Assembly (NCBI GenBank): GCA_018333605.1 | Contig: JAGXSV010000022.1 | Span: forward strand, 48,770 to 112,769 | DNA length: 64,000 nt | DNA from: Hydrogenophaga sp. | GTDB taxonomy: Bacteria > Pseudomonadota > Gammaproteobacteria > Burkholderiales > Burkholderiaceae_C | Reading direction: 5' to 3' | Part shown: positions 42,301-49,673 of the stretch, one piece after another | Numbering within the stretch: position 1 is the stretch's first letter | How the letters are laid out: the number at the start of each line of letters is the position of its first letter | Program-made: the position numbers and the translations under genes | The notes under the pieces: generated by a model | Database searches by the model: none | Seen by the model: the letters and a program-made list of their open reading frames with translations, nothing else | What the model was told of the DNA's origin: nothing

Positions 42301-42395
42301 GTCTGGTCTTTCAAGGGTGAGGCCCTGTGGGGATGCCCGGCGTCGTGTGCGTGAGGCATGGGGGATACGCCTGGGTCGGTGAGGGGTTGATGCAT
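39327..42395 (-). CDS. PAS-GGDEF-EAL cyclic-di-GMP turnover protein
   Basis: A 1022-aa multidomain protein without obvious membrane helices. Layout: GAF-like N-terminal region (about 30-190), a short coiled coil, three PAS domains (about 205-325, 330-450, 455-570), GGDEF domain (about 575-740, intact FGGDEF motif) and EAL domain (about 755-1005, intact EALVRWHHP). Other EAL residues remain (ELTESLL, DDFGVGYSSLSCL, IDKGFV, AEGVETQEQ). Both the diguanylate cyclase and phosphodiesterase motifs look complete, so either activity is possible under sensory control. The start may be 42395 or 42359 (MPHAHDAG). An AT-rich promoter region lies upstream, shared with a divergent small gene. Confidence 0.88.
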   Translation of the reverse strand: MHQPLTDPGVSPMPHAHDAGHPHRASPLKDQTFADPLSTEWCRVTQLAALLGHAPAALLVRASSGAPEVLGTCGMPAEAVASAAALCVQIATEIGNDLRDTGAHPSLLNYPTVAAQPAVRFCQMLPLPLKPNQPTTWLALLDSRLHDHTDLDTAMPGLRALAAHAASLFDSVHQHEELAQRNQQREDRLEQALHESERRLNLTEHTAGVGSWSVDCATGQVRHSDEYARILALKPGETITDPASMVQHYTPEWRTRLQQWLKRCAETGEAFDEETQVLVPGTSPKWVRTVGKALRNTEGRILYIQGALHDISAQKHAQQATLRLAMRLTTTLASITEAFVTLDRQCCFTYLNQESERLLQKTTGDLLGLELWHDFADGLAQRLREQLGQALKTNRRVELEDFFPSLGKWLEVRAYPFAEGLAVYFRDVTERRRSQEQLMLLETSVARLNDIVVIAEADTNGDGEPRIVFVNDAFEKQTGYSRAEVLGQTPRLLLELNPAIATLREMTKGLEQTRQARTELMVNRKDGVSFWIELEVVSVQATAEAVTHWVAVGRDITQRKSAEDMIRHLAFYDPLTDLPNRQLLLERLHKALAQSARSGQHGALMFIDLDNFKILNDTLGHHMGDQLLQQVARRLTRSVRNTDTVARFGGDEFVIMVDDLSTDPEAANHKARVLAEKVLHMLREPFQVGSHQHFATPSIGVAAFNGDESDVSELLKQADLAMYHAKGLGRNTLCFFDPAMQATVSANAAVGVALRVGLREKQFVVHYQPQVDRQGVVMGVEALVRWHHPDKGLIRPADFIPVAEDTGLILPLGQWVLETACEQLAAWADSPQTAGLSIAVNVSAYQFRHPNFVDMVMASIVRTGIRPHKLKLELTESLLADRMEITIQKMGMLKDLGVTLSLDDFGVGYSSLSCLKRLPLDQLKIDKGFVADVLTDPNDAAISRAIIALAQSLSLQVVAEGVETQEQRDFLALQGCDQFQGHLFAPALPIETLDAFLRNPSADMVELTGTLRAPVPDTARST

Positions 42396-42491
42396 ACAGA
42401 GTCAGGGGCAACAATTTCGCAGGAAGATCGGTCCCGCTGGCGCAGCGCCTTGATTGTGAACTTCACCCCAGGCCAGCGGTCTTTCGTCGGG

Positions 42492-42523
42492 TTATTTGTA
42501 GCAAAATTGTTATTATTTGTAGC
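42492..42523. promoter_or_regulatory. Direct repeats TTATTTGTAGC spaced by two helical turns
   Basis: TTATTTGTAGC occurs at 42492-42502 and again at 42513-42523, start to start 21 bp, in an unusually AT-rich stretch of this GC-rich window. It lies between the divergent PAS-GGDEF-EAL gene and the small gene at 42608. The phasing suits two copies of a bound regulator, or promoter boxes. Confidence 0.45.
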
Positions 42524-42607
42524 TTTTGTACTAGCATTGTCAGCGCAAGACCGTTGGGTGCGGATTTTGTCGCGGGGATCGTGTGCCAAAATTTTTCGGG
42601 AGTTGAT

Positions 42608-42916
42608 GTGAGCGCAATGACAGAACTTCGGCAGCACAGCAATGTGGCCAGCCTGAAATCGGCACTGCATCAACTGTGCAGTGAGTTCGGTCGTGTCACC
42701 CGTCTGGATATTCTCACGGCCATGCATGAAGGCACCAAGCAGGCTATTTGTTTCCTGCGCATGGAGCGGCCTGAGCAGGAGCAGCAACTCATGAAAACCT
42801 TGGGCGTGGGCCGGTTTGGCGGTGAAGTCGTGTTTGTGCTGAATCTCAACGTCCCTGCGGCCAGCGAAGACGCTGGTCCTTCGTCGCAATGGGCCGATTC
42901 CAATATGTACGATTGA
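42608..42916 (+). CDS. Hypothetical small cytosolic protein
   Basis: A 102-aa protein. The GTG start at 42608 is preferred because GGGAG precedes it at good spacing; ATG 42617 is in the same frame. The N-terminal half is helical and charged (LKSALHQLCSEFGRVTRLDILTAMHEGTKQAICFLRMERPEQEQQLMKTLG). It ends in a short strand-like part (GEVVFVLNLNV) and a polar tail. The pattern SALHQLCSEFGRVTRLDIL recalls RNA-recognition-like folds, but I cannot name a family. A long AT-rich region with paired direct repeats precedes it. Confidence 0.6.
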   Translation: MSAMTELRQHSNVASLKSALHQLCSEFGRVTRLDILTAMHEGTKQAICFLRMERPEQEQQLMKTLGVGRFGGEVVFVLNLNVPAASEDAGPSSQWADSNMYD

Positions 42917-42929
42917 CCGGCGCCGGCTG

Positions 42930-43010
42930 GATCCGGCCCTGAGAACGCAGAAGCCCTCACCCCAACCCCTCCCGCAAGCGGGAGAGGGCGTAAAGACAAT
43001 ACCGGACCGA
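42930..43010 (+). repeat. Extended family A repeat (copy 6)
   Basis: The hairpin CTCCCGCAAGCGGGAG sits within an 81-bp unit that begins GATCCGGCCCTGAG and ends ACCGGACCGA. The same unit is found at 45323-45405. Each follows the stop codon of a plus-strand gene. The rest of the gap to 43164 shows no gene. Confidence 0.75.
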
Positions 43011-43164
43011 AACAAGAGAACCTGTTTTCGGTCGCGCCGGGTTCAGGCCATGCCACTACGGTGACACCCAGCGAGAAACAGCCCCATGGCACTGGCGTGC
43101 AAGGTGCCAAAGCCGCAGCGGCGAATCTCGCGTGGCCCTGGACGTCGGCGGTGGGGCTTCGTCG

Positions 43165-44667
43165 TCAGAACCGGGGCAATTCCGGATGCGCCAGACGCCC
43201 CCCGCGCACCAGCATCTTCCCGTATTCGGCACAGCGTTGCAGTGTGGGAATGACCTTGCCGGGGTTGAGCAGCTCTTTGGTGTCAAAGGCCCGCTTCACG
43301 CCAAACATTTGTTCGTTTTCTGCCGCGCTGAACTGCACGCACATGCTGTTGAGTTTTTCTACCCCCACACCGTGTTCGCCGGTCACGGTGCCGCCCATGG
43401 CCACGCTGGTTTCCAGAATGTCGGCGCCAAACAGCTCGCAGCGGCGCAGCTGGTCGGGGTCGTTGGCATCAAACAAAATCAGCGGGTGCAGGTTGCCGTC
43501 CCCGGCGTGGAACACGTTGGCGCAACGCAACCGGTATTTCTTTTCCATCTCGGCGATGGCCAGCAGGATGTCGGCCAGGCGCTTGCGCGGAATGGTGGAG
43601 TCCATGCACATGTAGTCGGGGCTGATGCGTCCGCTGGCCGGAAAGGCGTTTTTGCGTCCGCTCCAGAAACGCAGGCGCTCGGCTTCGTCCTTGCTCACGG
43701 CGATGGCGGTGGCACCGCACTGGCGAAGCACAGCGCTCATGCGGCCAATTTCCTCCTCCACTTCCTCGGGCGTGCCATCACTTTCGCACAGCAGAATGGC
43801 CTCGGCCGACAGGTCGTAGCCGGCGTGCACAAAGTCTTCCACCGCTGCGGTCATGGGTTTGTCCATCATCTCCAGACCCGCCGGAATGATGCCGGCAGCG
43901 ATCACCGAGGCGACGGCGTCGCCGGCTTTTCGGATGTCGTCAAAGCTGGCCATGATGCATCGCGCCAGCTGGGGCTTCGGCACCAGCTTCACGGTGACTT
44001 CGGTGGTGACGGCCAGCATGCCCTCGCTACCGATCACCAGCGAGAGCAGGTCGAGTCCCGGCGTGTCCAGAGCCTCGCCGCCAAACGTGACCGGCTCGCC
44101 TTCGATGGTGTAGCCGCGCACGGTCAGCACGTTGTGCACCGTCAGTCCGTACTTCAGGCAATGCACGCCGCCCGAGTTTTCGGCCACGTTGCCACCGATG
44201 GTGCAGGCGATCTGGCTGCTGGGGTCGGGTGCGTAATACAGACCATGCGGTGCGGCCGCTTCAGAGATGGCGAGGTTGCGCACGCCACCTTGCACCCGCG
44301 CCGTGCGCGAACGGGGGTCGATATCAAGGATGCGGTTGAACTTGGCCAGCGACAGCGTGACCCCCAGGGCGTGGGGCATGGCGCCTCCCGAGAGGCCGGT
44401 GCCGGCCCCGCGCGCCACCACCGGCACGTCCAGCGCATGGCAGGCCTTGAGCACGCCGGCCACCTGCGCTTCGGTTTCGGGCAACACCACGACCAGCGGG
44501 CGTTCGCGGTAGGCGGTGAGGCCGTCGCATTCGTAGGGCACCGTGTCTTCGGCCTGCCACAGCAGGGCGTGCGCGGGCACCACCGTGCTCAGGGCGCGAA
44601 CCACCTCGGCCTGGCGGCTGGAACGGTTGAACTGGGCAACTTCAGCGGAGGCGGTGGGTGCGTTCAT
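43165..44667 (-). CDS. glcD: FAD-linked oxidase, glycolate oxidase GlcD-like
   Basis: A 500-aa flavoprotein of the vanillyl-alcohol oxidase/GlcD group. The FAD domain carries VVARGAGTGLSGGAMPHALGVTLSL, YAPDPSSQIACTIGGNVAENSGGVHCLKYG and GSEGMLAVTTEVTVKL. The substrate domain has NVFHAGDGNLHPLILFD and GGTVTGEHGVGVEKL. GlcD oxidises glycolate or D-2-hydroxyacids with GlcE and GlcF; no glcE/glcF gene adjoins here, so an independent D-lactate or other hydroxyacid dehydrogenase is possible. It is divergent from the Hsp20 gene. Confidence 0.82.
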   Translation of the reverse strand: MNAPTASAEVAQFNRSSRQAEVVRALSTVVPAHALLWQAEDTVPYECDGLTAYRERPLVVVLPETEAQVAGVLKACHALDVPVVARGAGTGLSGGAMPHALGVTLSLAKFNRILDIDPRSRTARVQGGVRNLAISEAAAPHGLYYAPDPSSQIACTIGGNVAENSGGVHCLKYGLTVHNVLTVRGYTIEGEPVTFGGEALDTPGLDLLSLVIGSEGMLAVTTEVTVKLVPKPQLARCIMASFDDIRKAGDAVASVIAAGIIPAGLEMMDKPMTAAVEDFVHAGYDLSAEAILLCESDGTPEEVEEEIGRMSAVLRQCGATAIAVSKDEAERLRFWSGRKNAFPASGRISPDYMCMDSTIPRKRLADILLAIAEMEKKYRLRCANVFHAGDGNLHPLILFDANDPDQLRRCELFGADILETSVAMGGTVTGEHGVGVEKLNSMCVQFSAAENEQMFGVKRAFDTKELLNPGKVIPTLQRCAEYGKMLVRGGRLAHPELPRF

Positions 44668-44784
44668 GGCGGCTCGGTTGGTGCGGTGACTGGGCTGAAA
44701 ACCAGTTTAGGCCAAAGCCGTCGGCCAGGGTTGAAGAAACTTGCAGCGTTGTGTGAGGTGACTGGTGGTGGTCACAGGCGCACC

Positions 44785-44814
44785 CTTGAAATTTTCGGAC
44801 CCGAACACCATTTT
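44785..44814 (+). promoter_or_regulatory. Sigma32-type heat-shock promoter for hsp20
   Basis: CTTGAAA (44785-44791), a 14-base spacer, then CACCATTTT (44806-44814) closely matches the heat-shock sigma factor consensus CTTGAAA-N11-16-CCCCATNTA. It lies about 78 bp upstream of the Hsp20 start, the right place for a heat-inducible leader. Confidence 0.7.
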
Positions 44815-44891
44815 GGTTTCGTGCTGGCGGGTTTTCGGCTCGCCGGCCACCGTCAACCTGTATCAACTGATGAAATCGAAGGAGTGCGACC

Positions 44892-45314
44892 ATGAATGGA
44901 CTGATGACCCGCGGCAGCTTGTTTGACGATTTTTTCAAGGATGTGGCGCCTGGCTTTTATGTGAAGCCCCTGCACGGCGATCCTTTGCCCGCCCAGATCA
45001 AGGTGGACGTGAAGGAAACCCCTGACGCTTACCTGGTGCAGGCCGAAGTGCCCGGCGTGCCCAAGGACGATATTCAGGTCACCGTGGAGGGCAACGTGGT
45101 GACGCTGCGGGCCGAGGTCAAGCAGCAGGATGCACAGCACCGCGACGAGAAGTTGCTGCGCAGCGAGCGCTATTTTGGTGCAGTGTCTCGCAGCTTCCAG
45201 CTGCCGGTTGATATTGACCAGGCCAACGCCAAGGCCCGTTACGAGCATGGTGTGCTCAGTTTGACGCTGCCGAAAAAGAGCGCCAGCGGTGGTCAGCGTC
45301 TGGCGATTGAGTGA
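44892..45314 (+). CDS. Hsp20/alpha-crystallin family small heat-shock protein
   Basis: A 140-aa ATP-independent holdase. The N-terminal arm (MTRGSLFDDFFKDVAPGFYV) precedes the alpha-crystallin domain from about residue 35: IKVDVKETPDAYLVQAEVPGVPKDDIQVTVEGNVVTLRAEV, SERYFGAVSRSFQLPVDI and the YEHGVLSLTLPKK motif. The C-terminal I-x-I-like tail is short (RLAIE). GAAGGAG precedes the ATG. A sigma32-type promoter lies upstream, so heat induction is expected. It is a class A/Hsp20-like form rather than IbpAB. Confidence 0.9.
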   Translation: MNGLMTRGSLFDDFFKDVAPGFYVKPLHGDPLPAQIKVDVKETPDAYLVQAEVPGVPKDDIQVTVEGNVVTLRAEVKQQDAQHRDEKLLRSERYFGAVSRSFQLPVDIDQANAKARYEHGVLSLTLPKKSASGGQRLAIE

Positions 45315-45322
45315 TCGCTGTT

Positions 45323-45405
45323 GATCCGGCCCTGAGCATTCAGCTGTTCCTCGCCCCAACCCTTTCCCGCAAGCGGGAGAGGGCGTGAGGACACCACCGG
45401 GCCGA
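45323..45405 (+). repeat. Extended family A repeat (copy 7)
   Basis: GATCCGGCCCTGAG, then the CTTTCCCGCAAGCGGGAGAG hairpin and ACCGGGCCGA: an 83-bp unit nearly collinear with 42930-43010, again directly after a plus-strand stop codon (Hsp20). The hairpin may double as a transcription terminator or mRNA stabiliser. Confidence 0.75.
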
Positions 45406-45443
45406 ATCCATGAGCCTGCCGCGCAGTCGGGTGCGCTGAGTCT

Positions 45444-46313
45444 TCAACCCACGGCCTTTTTCAGCCACTCGGCAAAGGCCGTACATTCCCAGCGGTCCAT
45501 GGTGCCGGTGCGCCAGCACAGGTAGTGGGCGTGCGGGCTGGGCACATGGCGTTCGTACAGCGGCACCAGCGTGCCATGCTCCAGCCAGGGGGCGGCCAGT
45601 TTGAGCCGCACCAGCCCCACGCCCATGCCGGCGGCGGCGCCGTCGCACATGAGGCCGATGTCGTTGAACTGCGAGCCGTCCACGGGCTCGGGCCAGTCCA
45701 GGTTGTGGGCGGCAAACCAGGTGCGCCAAGGCTCCAGCGGGCTGCGCAGCAGCGGCACGCCTTCCAGGTCTTCGGGCGCGTCAAACGGGCCATGCTCGCG
45801 TGCAAAGGCTGGCGAGGCCATGGGTGTTACCTCGTCTTTCATCAGGCAGACGTGTTCCACGTCGGCGTAGCGGCCGGTGCCGAAACGGATGGTCAGGTCG
45901 GCGTCCTCCGCCACCACGTCCAGCAGCGGAATGCTCACCTGCAGCGTGAGGTCGATCTCGGGGTAGGTTTCGCTGAACTGCTTCAGACGTGGCAACAGGA
46001 TGGAGCGTGCAAACGTGGGCGTGACCGCCAGCTTGAGCTTGCGCCGCCCCGGTGTGGCCGCCTGGCTGGGGAATTTCTGCAGTGTGGCCAGGCCTTCGCG
46101 CACATGGGCCAGGTACTCGCTGCCTTCGGTGGTGAGCGAGAAGTCGGTACGGCCAAACAGCTTGGTGCCCAGAATTTGTTCCAGTTGCTTGATGCGGTGG
46201 CTCACCGCGCTGGGCGTGACACACAGCTCTTCGCTGGTCTGGGTGACGCTGCGCAGCCTCGCCAGCGCCTCAAAGGTCAGGAGGCATTGAATCGGCGGGA
46301 TGCGAATCGTCAT
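45444..46313 (-). CDS. LysR family transcriptional regulator, GcvA-like
   Basis: A 289-aa LysR-type regulator. Its N-terminus reads IPPIQCLLTFEALARLRSVTQTSEELCVTPSAVSHRIKQLEQILGTKLFGR, the GcvA/AmpR-like helix-turn-helix. Its effector domain (LLDVVAEDADLTIRFGTGRYADVEHVCLM) matches that group as well. GcvA-type proteins control glycine cleavage, beta-lactamase or amino-acid genes. Downstream of it on the same strand is nothing; upstream, purU is on the same strand across 123 bp that includes a GC-rich repeat. Its target is unknown; purU or the nearby transaminase are candidates. Confidence 0.85.
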   Translation of the reverse strand: MTIRIPPIQCLLTFEALARLRSVTQTSEELCVTPSAVSHRIKQLEQILGTKLFGRTDFSLTTEGSEYLAHVREGLATLQKFPSQAATPGRRKLKLAVTPTFARSILLPRLKQFSETYPEIDLTLQVSIPLLDVVAEDADLTIRFGTGRYADVEHVCLMKDEVTPMASPAFAREHGPFDAPEDLEGVPLLRSPLEPWRTWFAAHNLDWPEPVDGSQFNDIGLMCDGAAAGMGVGLVRLKLAAPWLEHGTLVPLYERHVPSPHAHYLCWRTGTMDRWECTAFAEWLKKAVG

Positions 46314-46436
46314 GGCGTCACCTTAAACGCTGCGGTTGAGAGGACGCGGTCCAGGCACGATGCGCACGGCCGCCCCGAAGCGGACGTGCGCCCCCCAGCG
46401 GCGGGAAGCAGCCCGAAGGGTTGCATCGGGGGGGCG

Positions 46437-47285
46437 TCATTTAAACACCACGGTCTTGTGACCGTTGAGCAGCACCCGGTGTTCGCTGTGCCATTTCACG
46501 GCGCGGGCCAGCACCTGGCTTTCGGTGTCGCGGCCCAGGGCGGTCAGGTCTTCCACGGTGTCGGTGTGGTCGACACGGGCCACGTCCTGCTCGATGATCG
46601 GGCCTTCGTCCAGGTCGGCCGTCACGTAATGGGCGGTGGCGCCGATCAGTTTCACGCCCCGGTCGTGCGCCTGGTAATAAGGCTTGGCGCCCTTGAAGCT
46701 GGGCAGAAAGCTGTGGTGGATGTTGATGGCCTTGCCCGAGAGTTCGCGGCACAGGTCGTTGCTCAGAATCTGCATGTAGCGCGCCAGCACCACCAGCTCG
46801 GCGCCTTCGCTGCGGATGATGTCGAGCTGCTTGGCCTCGGCCGGGGCCTTGGTGGCAGCGGTCACCGGGATGTGGTGAAACGGCACGTTGTAGCTGGCGG
46901 CGAGCTGGTAGAAGTCGCGGTGGTTGCTGACGATGGCGCGGATGTCCAGCGGCAGCAGGCCGCTCTTCCAGCGGAACATCAGGTCGTTCAGGCAGTGGCC
47001 TTCCTTGCTGACAAAAATCACCGTGCGCACCGGCTCGGCCATGGGGTGCAGGGTCCATTGCATGGCAAACGGCTCGGCAAACAGCTTCAGGCGCAAGCGC
47101 AGGTCGTCCTGGGTGAGCTGGTCGCAGGCGAACTGCACCCGCATGAAAAACAGGCCGGTGGCCGGGTCGTTGTACTGGGCTGCTTCTTCGATGTTGCCGC
47201 CGTTTTCCAGCAGAAAACCAGAGACGGCGTGCACGATGCCAGGGCGGTCCTGGCAGGAAAGGGTGAGAACGTAGGTGTGGTGCAT
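46437..47285 (-). CDS. purU: Formyltetrahydrofolate deformylase PurU
   Basis: A 282-aa enzyme that hydrolyses 10-formyl-THF to formate and THF, balancing one-carbon units with glycine and purine metabolism. An N-terminal ACT domain (YVLTLSCQDRPGIVHAVSGFLLENGGNI) is followed by the formyltransferase-type catalytic domain: AIVSNHRDF, NIHHSFLPSFKGAKPYYQAHDRGVKLIGATAHYVTADLDEGPII. The Asn-His-Asp catalytic set is present. ATG 47285 begins the ACT domain. It is divergent from the transaminase gene, with 133 bp between them. Confidence 0.92.
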   Translation of the reverse strand: MHHTYVLTLSCQDRPGIVHAVSGFLLENGGNIEEAAQYNDPATGLFFMRVQFACDQLTQDDLRLRLKLFAEPFAMQWTLHPMAEPVRTVIFVSKEGHCLNDLMFRWKSGLLPLDIRAIVSNHRDFYQLAASYNVPFHHIPVTAATKAPAEAKQLDIIRSEGAELVVLARYMQILSNDLCRELSGKAINIHHSFLPSFKGAKPYYQAHDRGVKLIGATAHYVTADLDEGPIIEQDVARVDHTDTVEDLTALGRDTESQVLARAVKWHSEHRVLLNGHKTVVFK

Positions 47286-47418
47286 GGCGGTGCGATTGTC
47301 GCAGCATGGCCGCCGGTGGGCCTGCCGGCGCCGTGAGCAGTGGAGCCGCTGGCAGGGGCGTGTGGTGCCAAAATCGCGCACCGCCCACGTTTTACCGGGC
47401 CGCACAGGAGCCAACGTC

Positions 47419-48759
47419 ATGGACAACACCGCACTATGCATGGACAACCAGTGGTTGCCCTTTACCCCCAACCGCAGTTTCCAGAAAGACCCCCGGGTGT
47501 TTGTGGCCGCCGACGGCATGCACTTCACCACCCACGATGGACGCCAGGTGATCGACGGCATTTCCAGCCTGTGGTGCGTGGGCGCCGGGCACAACCGCAA
47601 GCCCATCAACGAAGCCATCAAGAAGCAGCTGGACACGCTGGACTACGCCACCGCTTTCAGCGTGAGCAACGACAAAGCGTTTCGCGCCGCCGAGATGATT
47701 GCCGCGATGGCGCCGGGCGACCTGAACAAGGTGCTGTTTTGCAACTCGGGTTCGGAAGCGGCCGACACCTCCTTGAAAGTGGCACTGGCCTACCACCGTG
47801 CGCGCGGCGAAGGCCACCGCAACATCTTCATTGGCCGCGAACGCGGCTACCACGGCGTGGGCTTTGGCGGCATGAGCGTGGGCGGCATTCCGGCCAACCG
47901 CAAGGTGTACGGCACCAGCCTGCTGCCGCGGGTGGACCACATGCGCTTCATCCACGACCCGCTGAACCACGCCTACATCCACAACGCCGAACCGGTCTGG
48001 AACGAAGACCTGCTGCTGGAGCTGGAAAACCGCATCTTGCCGCTGCACGACCCGAGCAACATTGCCGCCGTGATCGTGGAGCCGGTGGCGGGCAGCGCGG
48101 GCTGGTATGTGCCGCCGCAGGGCTACCTGAAGCGTCTGCGCGAGATCTGCGACAAGCACGGCATTTTGTTGATTTTTGACGAAGTCATCACCGGCTTTGG
48201 CCGCCTGGGCACCGCTTTCGCGTCCGACTATTACGGTGTGCAGCCCGACATGCTGAACTTCGCCAAGGCGGTCACCAACGGCGTGTTTCCGCTGGGCGGC
48301 GTGGTCTGCACCGACCGTATTTACAACGCCATGATGGGCGCCCACGGCAGCGCGCCCGAGCATGCCATCGAGTTCTTTCACGGCTACACCTACTCGGGTC
48401 ACCCCGTGGCCTGCGCGGCGGCGATTGCCACGCTGGACCTGTTCCGCGAAGAGCAGCTGTTTGAGCGCGCCGGCGCCATGGGCCCAGTGCTGGGCAACGC
48501 CATGCACAGCGCACTCAAAGGCCTACCTCACGTCATCGGCATCCGCAGCCTGGGGCTGGCCGCGGCGGTGGAACTGGCGCCGCTGCCAGGCTTGCCCGGC
48601 AAACGCGCGTTTGATGTGTTCATGGACTGCTACCACCGGGGCGTGCTGGTGCGCAACGCGGGTGACAACCTGGTGTTTGCGCCGCCCTTCATTGTGGAAA
48701 AGTCGCACATTGAGACCATGGTCGGCGTGCTGACCGACGCCATCAAACGCGTGGTTTGA
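47419..48759 (+). CDS. Class III aminotransferase, beta-alanine/omega-amino acid:pyruvate type
   Basis: A 446-aa PLP enzyme of fold type I. Family motifs are WLPFTPNRSFQKDPRVFVAADGMHFTTHDGRQVIDGISSLWCVGAGHNR, FCNSGSEAADTSLKVALAYHRARGE and GYHGVGFGGMSVGGIPANRK. The PLP Asp is in ILLIFDEVITGFGR, and Lys in LNFAKAVTNGVFPLGGV. The PFTPNR segment is characteristic of omega-amino acid:pyruvate transaminases, which move amino groups from beta-alanine or similar amines to pyruvate. AGGAG precedes ATG 47419. No malonate-semialdehyde dehydrogenase gene is adjacent. Confidence 0.88.
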   Translation: MDNTALCMDNQWLPFTPNRSFQKDPRVFVAADGMHFTTHDGRQVIDGISSLWCVGAGHNRKPINEAIKKQLDTLDYATAFSVSNDKAFRAAEMIAAMAPGDLNKVLFCNSGSEAADTSLKVALAYHRARGEGHRNIFIGRERGYHGVGFGGMSVGGIPANRKVYGTSLLPRVDHMRFIHDPLNHAYIHNAEPVWNEDLLLELENRILPLHDPSNIAAVIVEPVAGSAGWYVPPQGYLKRLREICDKHGILLIFDEVITGFGRLGTAFASDYYGVQPDMLNFAKAVTNGVFPLGGVVCTDRIYNAMMGAHGSAPEHAIEFFHGYTYSGHPVACAAAIATLDLFREEQLFERAGAMGPVLGNAMHSALKGLPHVIGIRSLGLAAAVELAPLPGLPGKRAFDVFMDCYHRGVLVRNAGDNLVFAPPFIVEKSHIETMVGVLTDAIKRVV

Positions 48760-48789
48760 CCGGCTGATCGGGCGCTGACAGCGGCACTT

Positions 48790-49638
48790 TCAGCGCCCCA
48801 TGTGCTTCTTCATCTCGGTGCAGTGGTCGGTGGGTGGGCGCGGGGGCGTGGCCCACACCGTGTCGGCCTGGCCAGCCCACTGCGCCGCAGGTTTGACGCC
48901 GTTGGCGGTCACGGCCTGCGCCATCACCACATGGTGGCTCACACCCGCGGGCAGGTGCCGGGGCACGCCGAGGTCGCGCCGCACATGGCCATTGCCGGCC
49001 ACCAGCAGCACCGTTTGGCCCGGTTTCAGGGCAACCACCGCCACCTGGGCCAGGCTGCGGTCGCGGGCGATCTGGATGCGGGTCAAGGGTGCAATCTGGT
49101 GCTCGGGCAGCAGGTTGCAGTGCCCTTCCCGGATGTTGCTTTGCTGCTGCGCCAGGGCATCGGGCGTCAGCCGTTCGTCCAGGGTGCTGTCGCCCATGGC
49201 GGTGTGCATGTTGGCACGCGGCAGGTTGCCACCCAGCACCGGCACACCCGCCGCCACGGCCGCCATCACCACCGGGCCGTACACCGCCCAAGGCCAGCCG
49301 GCGTTGGCATCGCCGCTCCATTGCAAGGCTTGGCGCACCTCGGCTTCGCTGGCGCTGCGTGGCAGGCCGGTCGTCGAGCGGCCTTGCTCCAGCATCTCCA
49401 TCACCACGGCGGCCAACTGACCGCGCTGGCTGAGCAGCGCCACGGTTTCACGCTGCAGCGCCTGGTGTTCGGGCGCATCGTGCTGTTCACCCAGCAGGAG
49501 TAAGGGCACAACCGGCAGCTGATTGACTTGTGCCGACGCAGCAGGCGCTGTGCTGCCACAGGCAGCCAGCGCAGCGCCGAACAGAACGCCAATGGCCATC
49601 TTCTGGCAGACCCGGGTGACAGCGCGTCGACAGTTCAT
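48790..49638 (-). CDS. ChaN family heme-binding lipoprotein
   Basis: A 282-aa protein with a lipoprotein signal (GVLFGAALAACGS, lipobox LAAC). The ChaN/DUF399 domain follows: LLLLGEQHDAPEHQALQRETVALL, VVMEMLEQGR, WAVYGPVVMAAVAAGVPVLGGNLPR, and VLLVAGNGHVRRDLGVPRHL. ChaN of Campylobacter and others binds heme through a Tyr and takes part in iron acquisition. No TonB-dependent receptor gene is next to it, so the link to heme uptake is family-based only. It is divergent from the AbrB-type gene. Confidence 0.82.
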   Translation of the reverse strand: MNCRRAVTRVCQKMAIGVLFGAALAACGSTAPAASAQVNQLPVVPLLLLGEQHDAPEHQALQRETVALLSQRGQLAAVVMEMLEQGRSTTGLPRSASEAEVRQALQWSGDANAGWPWAVYGPVVMAAVAAGVPVLGGNLPRANMHTAMGDSTLDERLTPDALAQQQSNIREGHCNLLPEHQIAPLTRIQIARDRSLAQVAVVALKPGQTVLLVAGNGHVRRDLGVPRHLPAGVSHHVVMAQAVTANGVKPAAQWAGQADTVWATPPRPPTDHCTEMKKHMGR

Positions 49639-49673
49639 GCAGGGATACTACGCGGCTCGCCGCTGCGTCGCGG

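Noticed and set aside
43165-44667. A glcDEF glycolate oxidase operon
   Set aside because: No GlcE- or GlcF-like ORF lies on either side; only the GlcD-like gene is present.
43132-44895. 587-aa plus-strand ORF opposite glcD
   Set aside because: Shadow ORF without domains; glcD is intact on the minus strand.
45525-47336. 603-aa plus-strand ORF spanning the LysR and purU genes
   Set aside because: It crosses two recognised minus-strand genes and has a shadow-type composition.
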